Of a stretch of DNA of 64,000 nucleotides, positions 55,807 to 64,000 are shown piece after piece; the first letter of the stretch is position 1, and every line of letters begins with the position of its first letter. Position numbers and translations under genes: made by a program. The DNA is from Hygrocybe punicea (Eukaryota > Basidiomycota > Agaricomycetes > Agaricales > Hygrophoraceae): contig OY744465.1 of assembly GCA_963556145.1 (NCBI GenBank), forward strand, positions 6,572,001-6,636,000. The letters run 5' to 3'. Under the pieces are notes generated by a model. That model did no database searches. It was not told where the DNA came from and saw only the letters and a list, made by a program, of their open reading frames with translations.

Positions 55807-56336
55807 AGGAATAGTCTAGCACCACCATAGCTTCCTCTTCCCGTATCCCTCCCTCTGACCGTCGTCTTCGAGATCTTCCTCGAAGAACTCTTCAACAAGA
55901 ACTCTCTTTAGCCGCCTTCGACCCGACAATCGACGACGACTTCTTCCAGCTAGTACCCGACCACCTCGCTCGACATAACCATCTCCCGCTCGTCTCAGGA
56001 TCAAACACCCCCCTATATCTTTCATCCGACAGTCTCGAATCGGTCGATATACCGATAATTACCATTACACCCGACTCATCCGATCTCAGTTCGACACCCG
56101 CATCGCCTACGTCCCCGACTTCGACCTCGTTAGAACCCCCGTCCACGTCTTCGCTCTCGACATCGAAAACTCCGTCATCGTCATCGTCTCCGTCTTCGCT
56201 CTCGACATCGAAAACTCCGTCATCGACATCGTCCCCGTCTTCGTCTTCGTCCACGCCGTCATCGCCCACGTTACCCGACCCGCTCATCGTACACCCGACA
56301 ACCGCTTCATCGACATTTCAGCTTCTTCCACCCACA

Positions 56337-58592
56337 ATGACTTCGACCTCTGGATCTTCGACCGCTCCCCACGTTACCGCTCCCCATGTTACTCCACGAC
56401 AAATGCCCGCTCGCGGTCACTCCACGGCCCCGACCTTCGACGGGAACCCGCTCAATTTAAACCGCTTCTTCGAAGAAGTCGAGATACTTGCTGCCGATGC
56501 CGCTCTCGACGACGCAGGACGCATCAAGCATAGTCTGCGCTACGCGTCGCTTAGCGACTACGAGCTTTGGGCAAGTTTACCTAGCGCGACCGGCGTCGAT
56601 TATGCCGCATTCAAAAAGAGCGTACTCGTGCTATACCCGGGTACGGAAGACGATCACCGGTACACTATGGCGGATCTCGACCGTCTTACCCACACCCAAA
56701 CCGCTTACGGTATCCGTACCCGCGCCGAACTTGGCGAATATTACCGCGAGTTCATCCGGATCTCGGGATTCCTCTTAGACAAGGGTCGAATCTCTCCCCG
56801 AGAACGCAACATCGCGTACGAGAACGGCTTCCATGTCGAGCTTAAAAAGGACATCAAAACCCGTCTGCAGTACCAAAAGCCGAACCATTTCCATAGCGAC
56901 CCTTACGACTTCCAAGACTTCCACAATTGTGCCCACTTCTTGCTGGCCGGAACCGCGGCCAAACCGTCCACCGTCTCTCGTCTCTCGTCAACGTCGCCTG
57001 CCGCCATCCGGTACTCGACTCCAATGGAACCCGCCACCCGCTACCCGCCACCCGCTCGCTATGACCCGGTCATTCCTAAAGCGGAACCGGTCGAACCTAA
57101 CGTATCCGACCTATTTCGTCTCGTTTCGCAACAACTCGCTGTCCTCACGCAAGCCCTCACCGAACGCAACAACCCCCCAAAGCCGTGTGCAAATAGGGCT
57201 GAGCCGACCACCGCGGGACAGGGTTTCACCAATTTCAACTGCCTCTTTTGCGACGACCCGTTCCATCGTATACGCGATTGTCCTATTTGCGAGCAGTACA
57301 CTCGAGACGGGATATGCCGCAAGAACGAGCACGGCCGCATCGTGTTGCCTAACGGAATGTATCTTCCAAAGGCTATCGTCGGCAAAAATATGAGGGAACG
57401 CTTCGACGCGTGGCACGCACAGAACCCCGGCAACCGCGCTCCCCCTGCCCGCAACCCCACAGAACCGTTCCAACGCGACCCGCCGCCTCACGTCAAAGCT
57501 AACTTCGTCTCCGCCGTCGAAGTACCCACCTACGAACCAGAGGTCACCACCGAGTACGCCGACATCTTTCAGTCCACGACGTCCGACATCGACGACGACA
57601 ACGAACAAATTAAGGTTCTGGAAGCCGAAGTGCAGCGGCTTCGTAAACGGGTTAGATTCGACGGTGTAGAGATCCCATCAAAGGCGAAAGGCAAGTCTAG
57701 AGAAACGTTTCCCAATCTGCCCACCACTTCCACGTCTGTCCCCGCCGCGAAACCCGCCGAGAAAACGACCAGACCTATCAACGAGCAGCCGATCACCATA
57801 GTCCCCCCTTCGAACACGCGGCCGACCGAGCCGACCGCCCTTGTACCGCGCACTCCCCAGAACCTTCCCGCATCGCACCCCCAATACCGCTACCAAGCCC
57901 CCATCGAAGATCCCGGTATCGCCAAGTCCGTCATCGACCACGCGCTCGATTCTCAAGTCTGCATTTCGCAGCGAGAACTTTTAGCCATGTCGTCCGACGC
58001 CCGCCGTCACATGAAGGACCTCACTACGTCGAAAAAGGTCACCGCCGAGAGTAACAACGTCGAGGTCTTCCACTTTCACGCACCCGAAATCCCCACTCGC
58101 ACCTGTCAACACTGTCAGGAAAACGTCCCGCTCGTCGTCGGCCGCGACTCAGTCCCTCTCCGTGCGGTCTACCCGCTCATCAACGGCAAATTCGTATTCG
58201 AGTGCGTCCTCGACAACGGTTCCATGATCATCGGCATGCGGCGCGATATTTGGGAGAAACTCGGTTACGGTCTCCAAAATATGAAGATGCGGATGCAGTC
58301 GGCAAATAAAAGCGACAACGACACCCTCGGCCGGATCGCCAACCTAAAATTCACCTTCGGCGACGTCGATCTTTTCCTCCAAGTCCAAGTCGTCGACGAC
58401 GCCCCCTACGAGATCCTCATCGGCCGCCCGTTCTTCACGCTTTCCGAGGCTCTTACGAAGGATTATAAAAACGGAGAACAACAGGTCACGATCACGGATC
58501 CAAACACCGGCGCCGTCGTCACCTTGCCCACCATCGAGCACAACCAAAAGAACCGACGAGAGCGGTCCGACACCGGAAAGCCGGATTTTTAG
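56337..58592 (+). CDS. gag: Gag-protease polyprotein of Gypsy-2
   Basis: 751 residues, intact. After a low-complexity start comes the retrotransposon capsid region (about residues 28-210, beginning F-D-G-N-P-L-N-L-N-R-F-F-E). A proline-rich linker leads to one CCHC knuckle, C-L-F-C-D-D-P-F-H-R-I-R-D-C (near residue 303). A P/T-rich hinge and an acidic helix follow. At the C-terminus is a retropepsin-like domain with V-L-D-N-G-S-M-I, where the active-site triad reads D-N-G rather than D-T/S-G. It ends with TAG at 58590-58592. The pol frame is -1 relative to it, and a T-run (GATTTTTAG) sits exactly at the stop. Confidence 0.9.
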   Translation: MTSTSGSSTAPHVTAPHVTPRQMPARGHSTAPTFDGNPLNLNRFFEEVEILAADAALDDAGRIKHSLRYASLSDYELWASLPSATGVDYAAFKKSVLVLYPGTEDDHRYTMADLDRLTHTQTAYGIRTRAELGEYYREFIRISGFLLDKGRISPRERNIAYENGFHVELKKDIKTRLQYQKPNHFHSDPYDFQDFHNCAHFLLAGTAAKPSTVSRLSSTSPAAIRYSTPMEPATRYPPPARYDPVIPKAEPVEPNVSDLFRLVSQQLAVLTQALTERNNPPKPCANRAEPTTAGQGFTNFNCLFCDDPFHRIRDCPICEQYTRDGICRKNEHGRIVLPNGMYLPKAIVGKNMRERFDAWHAQNPGNRAPPARNPTEPFQRDPPPHVKANFVSAVEVPTYEPEVTTEYADIFQSTTSDIDDDNEQIKVLEAEVQRLRKRVRFDGVEIPSKAKGKSRETFPNLPTTSTSVPAAKPAEKTTRPINEQPITIVPPSNTRPTEPTALVPRTPQNLPASHPQYRYQAPIEDPGIAKSVIDHALDSQVCISQRELLAMSSDARRHMKDLTTSKKVTAESNNVEVFHFHAPEIPTRTCQHCQENVPLVVGRDSVPLRAVYPLINGKFVFECVLDNGSMIIGMRRDIWEKLGYGLQNMKMRMQSANKSDNDTLGRIANLKFTFGDVDLFLQVQVVDDAPYEILIGRPFFTLSEALTKDYKNGEQQVTITDPNTGAVVTLPTIEHNQKNRRERSDTGKPDF

Positions 58593-58593
58593 A

Positions 58594-61500
58594 AGTCGAG
58601 GACCCGGAGATACCTCTCGGAAAGGACGCACCGGGAGATGAGAAGCCGCCACTCGAAAGCGACCACACCTATACCACGAACTATGCTTCCCTTTTGCCGT
58701 TTCCCCTAGAAGAGGACTTATGTTTTTCTATCGATTTAGATTTCTCTTCGTCTCAGCCCCAGACTGCCGCCCAGTACATTTCATTGTTGACCGATGTACA
58801 AAATCAGCTACGTACTACCGATACCCTTCCTTCGTCTTGTTCCGTCTCCGCTCCTGCGTCACATATTTCCTCTTCGAATATTTGTAACAAAGCCTCTACT
58901 GAACACGCTACTTATATCTCGTATACCACCCCCCCTACCAGGGACCTAAAAGGAGTCGTTACCAAGAAAAAGTATAAGAAGGTAGCCGATCGTATCCGCC
59001 CAATTTCTACCACTCTCCCCGACGAATACCGCATCATACGCGAGATCACCGGCGACCCGCTAGCCGATTTACCCACGCTCCCGACTCACCCGCCCGACTT
59101 TACACCCGGCACCCGCTATACCCAGGAACGACACGACGCGATGCCGATGAACCCGGATGGATTCCTTTGGCCTGAGGAAGAAAAACTCGGCCACCATATC
59201 ATCAAAACGCAAGAAGCCGCCTTCGCCTGGAACGAATCCGAGAAAGGCCAGTTCAATACGGACTACTTCCCGCCGATCCACATTCCCACCGTACCGCACG
59301 ACCCGTGGGTCCATCGCAATATCCCAATCCCACCCGGCATCCTTAACGAAGTCATCGGCATCATCAAAGACAAAATTAACGCCGGTACCTATGAACCCTC
59401 GAATTCGTCATATCGCTCCCGCTGGTTTTGCGTTTTGAAAAAGGACGGGAAGTCTCTTCGAATCGTCCACGATCTACAGCCGCTTAACGCCGTCACTATC
59501 CGCGATCCCGCCGTACCGCCCATGACCGAGCACTTGGCCGAGGCCTTTGGCGGCCACTCTTGCTACGCTTCCTTCGACCTCTTCGTCTCTTTCGACCAAC
59601 GCCTCGTCCACCCCTCGTCTCGTGACTATATGACCTTTCAGTCTCCACTCGGAACGCTTCGACTTACGCGGATTGCTATGGGATACACAAATTCCCCGCA
59701 GATCTTACACGGTGACTCTACGTACATCCTCCGTGACGAAATCCCTCATCTTGCCGTTCCGTATATGGACGATATTCCCGTCAAAGGGCCTCCAACCCGC
59801 TACGAGCAACCCGACGGTACCTACGAGACTATACCCGAGAACCCGGCAATCCGACGTTTCATTTGGGAACACTTCCAAGGTGTCAACCGCGTCATCCAGC
59901 GTTTCCGCTATGTCGGCGGTACCTTCAACGGCAAAAAACTCGAGTTGTGTCGACCCTCAGTCATCGTTGTTGGCCACCGATGCACATACGAAGGAAGAGT
60001 AGCCGACGACTCCAAAGTACAGAAGATTCGCGATTGGCCACTGCCGACCAACCTCACCGAAGTTCGCGCCTTTCTTGGCATCTGCGGCGTCTTGCGTATT
60101 TTTATCAAGGACTTCTCGCTTCACTCCCGACCCCTCGTCCGCCTTACCCGCAAAGGTATACCCTTCGAATTTGGTGAAGAAGAAGAGACCGCTGTCGACT
60201 ACCTCAAAAACGCCGTCATTACGTCGCCAGCGCTGCGCGCTATCGACTACACGCGTGAATGGGAAGTGATTCTCGCCGTCGATTCATCCGTTCTTGGAGT
60301 CGGCTTCGTTCTTATGCAAATCCGCGCCGACGGAAAGCGCTATCCGAATCGCTTTGGTTCAATATCGTGGAACGAACGCAAAGCCCGATACTCTCAGTCC
60401 AAGCTCGAGCTTTACGGTCTCTTCAGGGCCCTCCGCGCCTATCGGATTTTCATTATCGGCGTCCGCAACCTCACCGTTGAAGTTGACGCGAAGTACATAA
60501 AAGGGATGCTCAACAACCCCGACATTCAGCCCAATGCAACGATCAACCGATGGATAGCCGGCGTGCTCTTATTTGACTTTAGACTCGTTCACGTACCCGC
60601 TTCCGCACACGGTGCACCCGACGGACTCTCCCGACGTCCCCGCGCTGCAGAAGACCCCGAGGAGATCAACGACTCCGACGATTGGCTCGACCACTCCTAC
60701 GGTTTCTTTATGGAAGTCGTCAACTACCGACCCGTCCCCATACCGTCTAAGCCGATTGCCGTATGCGGCCGCTGCCGTGCCACAGCCGACCGACTCCAAA
60801 AATTACCGGCCGTCCTCGTCTACACAAATCAGGAAGCCGTTTCTGACATACCGCGATCCGATAAAGCCCGCGCGGCCGACGTTCGTCTTGCCCTCGTCGA
60901 GACTTGGTTACGAGATCTAACCCGACCCGCGAACTTCACAGACGAAGAATACCGTCTGTTCTTACGATACGCCCTTGAATTCTTCGTCACCGATAACAAG
61001 CTTTGGCGCAAAGACCGTCACGGAAAACACAAACTCGTCATACCGCCCGACCGCCGGCTTCAGTTACTCAAAGACGCTCACGACTCTCTCGGCCACAAAG
61101 GTATATTCTCCGTCCGCGCTCGGCTACTCGACCGTTTCTGGTGGCCGCACCTCGACCACGACGTCAAGTGGTACGTCCAGTCTTGCCATCAGTGCCAAGT
61201 ACGGCAAATGCGTTATCATCACATTCCGCCCACCGTCGCTACACCGGCCTCGCTATTTCGTAAAGCGTATGTCGACACAATGTTTATGCCACGATCCGGC
61301 GGTTATCGATACATCGTCCAAGCCCGTTGCTCCCTGTCCGCCTACCCTGAGTTCCGCATGTTACGCCGCGAGACCGGCTCCACCATCGGCACGTTCTTGT
61401 TCGAAGACATCTTATGCCGTTGGGGCGCTCTCGAAGAAATCGTCACCGACAACGGCAAGCCGTTCGTAGAAGCGCTCGACTATCTTGCCTCCCGCTACGG

Positions 61501-62242
61501 TATCCGCCACATCCGCATTTCGCCCTATAACTCACAAGCGAACGGACCCGTTGAGCGTCGCCACCTAGATGTCCGGGAGGCCATTATGAAAAGTTGTGAC
61601 GGAGATGAAAAGAAATGGCACACCGTAACCCACTCCGTATTTTGGGCCGAACGGGTCACGACACACAAAAGCCTCGGATACTCGTCCTACTACATCGCAC
61701 ACGGAGTAGAACCGCTTTTTCCATTCGATTTTGCCGAAGCTACGTACATGGTTCCGACGCAAGATACGATGTCTACGACCGACCTTATAGTCATCCGCGC
61801 CCGACAACTTCGTAAACGAGAAGCCGACCTCGATCGGGTCAAAGAAAAGCTTACCAAATCTCGGCTCGTGTCCGCCCGGCAATTTGAGCAGAAATACGCC
61901 AACACGATCAAAGTTTACGACTTTGAACCCGGTAACCTCGTTCTCGTCCGAAATTCACGTATCGAAATGTCTCTCGATCGTAAAGCAAAACCGCGGTACT
62001 TTGGACCCATGGTTGTCGTCAGGAAAACAGAAGGCGGATCCTACATACTCGCCGAACTCGACGGTGCGGTTTCTAAATCTCGATTTGCCGCTTTCCGAGT
62101 CGTACCCTACCACGCCCGCTCAAAAATATCGATACCGTTGGACGACTTCTTACAATACCCCGATGCCGACGATACCGATTCAAACGATCTTGATGATCCG
62201 ACGTACCCGCCCTCCATAGACTCCTCACCCGACGACGATTAA
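58594..62242 (+). CDS. pol: Pol of Gypsy-2 (RT, RNase H, integrase), intact
   Basis: The frame is open through the end of gag and runs to TAA at 62240-62242, over 1180 residues. The reverse transcriptase has F-C-V-L-K-K-D-G-K, F-D-L in motif A and Y-M-D-D at 59762-59773. RNase H follows with V-D-S-S and L-E-L-Y-G-L. The integrase has the zinc motif H-x4-H...C-H-Q-C (~61075-61200) and a DDE core (V-D-T-M-F-M, V-T-D-N-G-K-P-F, V-E-R-R-H). A GPY/F-like module (R-Y-F-G-P-M-V-V-V) closes it. There is no chromodomain, unlike Gypsy-1, and the tail is acidic (D-D-T-D-S-N-D). No nonsense codons: with gag intact this is the only element here whose coding part looks functional. Translation needs a -1 shift or another route from gag. 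Confidence 0.9.
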
Positions 62243-62449
62243 GCATTTCATTTATATTCTGTCCACGTTATACCCCCATTTTATTTAGTTCCTCTTAGTT
62301 TTCCAACGATATGACGAATGATGCGAATAGTCCTATGTCTTCGGGAGCCGATCGGCTTTCCTTAGCTGGGTGAACAAGCTGACACGTCTTTTATATACAC
62401 GATATATTTTTTTTATATACAACGGGCTCGTTATTTTTATATATATATT
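62243..62449. other. Intergenic, tail-to-tail
   Basis: AT-rich spacer with repeated TTTTATATACA / TATATATATTTT motifs between the stops of Gypsy-2 pol (plus) and the Zn-cluster gene (minus). It probably carries polyadenylation signals for both strands. Confidence 0.4.
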
Positions 62450-63837
62450 TTACAGGCGGCCGGTCTCGTAATCCCGCTTCAACATCGCCAACCTTGAGGT
62501 CGACCGTTCGAGATCGACGCGAAGCCGCTGGAACTCTTGACCGAAGTGGACGAGGTGACGGTTGACATTGGTGCCCAGGGCTCCCAGCTCCTCCGTAAGG
62601 ACCGCTAGCCGCGCCGACACTTGCTCGTAATTCTCCATCGTCAAAACGAACGGGTTCGCTGTCGAGGCCGTCCTAAGCCTTTTCGTCGGCCGCTCTTCCT
62701 CCGACTCCTCCTCGTCTTCGTCATCGTCCTCGACCGACTCCACCTCCTCGACCCGCGGTTTGCTCGTTGAGGCCCGGGCAGGCCTACTGCGGATGGGCTT
62801 TGTCGTGAACGACAACGACTTCCTCGTACCGGCCGCGACCTCTTTGCCCTTTCCGGTATCCACCTTGCGCCGACCCCCGCCCGTCCGGTGTGTAGCGTTA
62901 GTACATCTCTTCTTCAGCCTCCGGCATCGTTCGCACACGTAGCCCGTGACGCCTCGACACGCCTCTTGCGCCTTGACGCAGTTGGTGCAGGGTTGTAGGG
63001 GAAACGGCCCGGTGAACTGTTACCAGGATCAGTAACTAAAGAACATATGAACCGACACAAGAACTCACCGTCGTACCAGCCAAGTCTCCGGTCTCTACGC
63101 CCGGCGTATCTACGTCATCTACATCGGCCGGTGTCTCTGGTGCCGGGTCGACGGGGCCTTCCTCTGGCTCAACTGCGGCTTCCCCTTCCGGAATCGACTC
63201 AGTCCTTGGTTCACCCGCGTTTGCTTCAGCTCGCCGTTCTTCGCTGAGCCGCCGCCGATACGCGGCTCCATCCCTTTCAACCCGGTCCGCTTCTTGATTC
63301 CAGTGCTGCTCGTGTTGTTCTATTCTAAGCCGCTCTCGCCTTTCCTCTGCCGCCTTTCGCCTTTTCTCCGCCTCCGCTCGTGCACTTGCCTCTGCCATCC
63401 GTTTGGCCTCCTCTTCCCGCGTAGCCGCTTCTTCATCCGCCCGCCGTCTGGCTTCTTCCTGTTCCTGCCTCTCCCGGTCCGCCGCTTCTTTCAGCCACTC
63501 TTCGACATCGTTGGCGTACGATTGGCGGTCGGCCCATAACGGTGGCGTTACTGGCCTCGTACCACCAGCTCGGAGTTCCGCGACGATTCCATTGTAAGCA
63601 CGCTGGCGGGACGGCATGAGCTATCTTAGGACACGCGTAGTCAATAAGGAAACTCACCAGCGCCTTCTTGCGGCCGCTTAACCATTGTTGGGCCATCCCC
63701 TCGTTGCCGTCCACCATCGTTACGAGGTCGTCGCTATGAAACACGGTGACCGCGTTGACGGCCTCTTCGTAGTCCGCCCGGACATCGGGTTCGATGCTTT
63801 CGACGAAAGCGAGGAAGTTGTCGTAGACTTGGGACAT
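62450..63837 (-). CDS. Three-exon gene: Zn2Cys6-like coiled-coil protein
   Basis: Exons 63837-63658, 63602-63069 and 63016-62450 join in phase 0 into ~426 codons without a stop. Intron 1 is 55 nt (GTGAGT...CGCCAG); a 37-nt alternative ending at TAG is also in frame. Intron 2 is 52 nt (GTGAGT...AACAG). The N-terminus is a small acidic domain (M-S-Q-V-Y-D-N-F-L-A-F). A long E/R/A-rich coiled coil follows, then an acidic stretch. The third exon has C-x2-C-x6-C-x7-C-x2-C-x6-C (C-T-N-C ... C-E-R-C-R-R-L-K-K-R-C), matching the fungal binuclear zinc-cluster pattern, and ends in a heptad-like helix. It may bind DNA. It lies tail-to-tail 207 bp from Gypsy-2 pol and could be an antisense gene of that element or a host gene. 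Confidence 0.75.
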
Positions 63838-64000
63838 TGTGAACGTGTGATGGTGTAGAGGAAAGGTCGGATCAACAACGAGAAAATTTTTCTTTTTTTT
63901 ACTTTGCCGTTGTTTGGCCGCTCACGTGATTGGCCACATTCGCGACCCGCATTCGGAGACCCCATATTCTCGACCACGGATGGTCTCTATTAGAAGACCC
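63838..64000. other. Upstream region of the Zn-cluster gene; window end
   Basis: Contains the promoter side of the minus-strand gene and a T/A-rich tract at 63886-63901. No match to the candidate Gypsy-2 5' LTR start was seen, so the 3' LTR, if present, lies beyond the window. Confidence 0.4.

Noticed and set aside
55892..57956. Minus-strand frames under Gypsy-2 gag
   Set aside because: Antisense of a GC-rich coding region with domain-supported plus-strand Gag; no splice or motif support.

Overview
The window reads as a transposon-rich, gene-poor stretch of a filamentous fungal genome, almost certainly a mushroom-forming basidiomycete (Agaricomycetes). The evidence is short introns of about 50 nt with GTRNGT donors, chromodomain-bearing and non-chromodomain Ty3/Gypsy elements, a PIF1-type Helitron, hAT and Tc1/mariner MITEs, and fragments of protein families typical of agarics (TET/JBP-like and JmjC-like 2-oxoglutarate oxygenases, a Zn2Cys6-like coiled-coil protein). 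No bacterial gene organisation, CRISPR array or rRNA is visible.

Layout. 1-1656 is a nest of inverted-repeat (foldback) elements. 2420-3480 is a dispersed repeat with a ~200 bp head and a 44-bp minisatellite. 4.1-5.6 kb is a G/N/T-rich simple-sequence exon-like locus split by a 371-bp hAT MITE. 6388-13320 is an LTR-bounded Ty3/Gypsy chromovirus with identical-looking 401-bp LTRs, a 5-bp target duplication (TSD), a Tf1/sushi-type self-priming site, gag, a pol broken by two TGA codons, and an extra open region after pol. 14.8-18.4 kb holds gene fragments, a hAT MITE, a tRNA-like (SINE-like) head, a large foldback element and a Helitron-helicase fragment. 19.0-20.2 kb is a dead Tc1/mariner-like transposase. 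20.57-21.16 kb is a truncated, intron-containing copy of the coatomer alpha-subunit gene, followed by unidentified exons. 24.5-33.4 kb is a Helitron (minus strand) with Rep (HUH/Y2) and PIF1 helicase, broken by one frameshift and one in-frame stop, with tandem repeats encoded in the protein and upstream of it.

35.2-39.0 kb is bounded by a short inverted repeat and subterminal AGGAGTCCT arrays; it contains another G/N-rich intron-repeat locus and a Tc1/mariner MITE. 39.8-41.2 kb is a TET/JBP-like pseudogene. 43.6-46.2 kb is a second copy of the 44-bp minisatellite repeat, into which a 1886-bp TRIM-like LTR element has inserted. 46.6-48.9 kb is an unidentified fungal gene with two internal TGA codons. 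50.6-55.0 kb is a JmjC-like gene on the minus strand, carrying TGA codons, a 17-bp duplication and a hAT insertion inside an exon; a sibling hAT copy lies at 48994-50240. 55.0-62.2 kb is a second Ty3/Gypsy element with intact gag-pro and RT-RH-IN reading frames; its 3' LTR is not in the window. Tail-to-tail with its pol sits an intact three-exon gene (62450-63837, minus) for a Zn2Cys6-like coiled-coil protein, possibly carried by the element.

Common themes. Most broken genes carry in-frame TGA where CGA (Arg) is expected or plausible, pointing to C-to-T change at CpG in silenced repeats. Three non-autonomous hAT elements share TAGTGTTGC-like ends and 8-bp target duplications. Two of them carry a small spliced Q/S/N-rich reading frame with a conserved intron and tail, the best candidate here for something undescribed.
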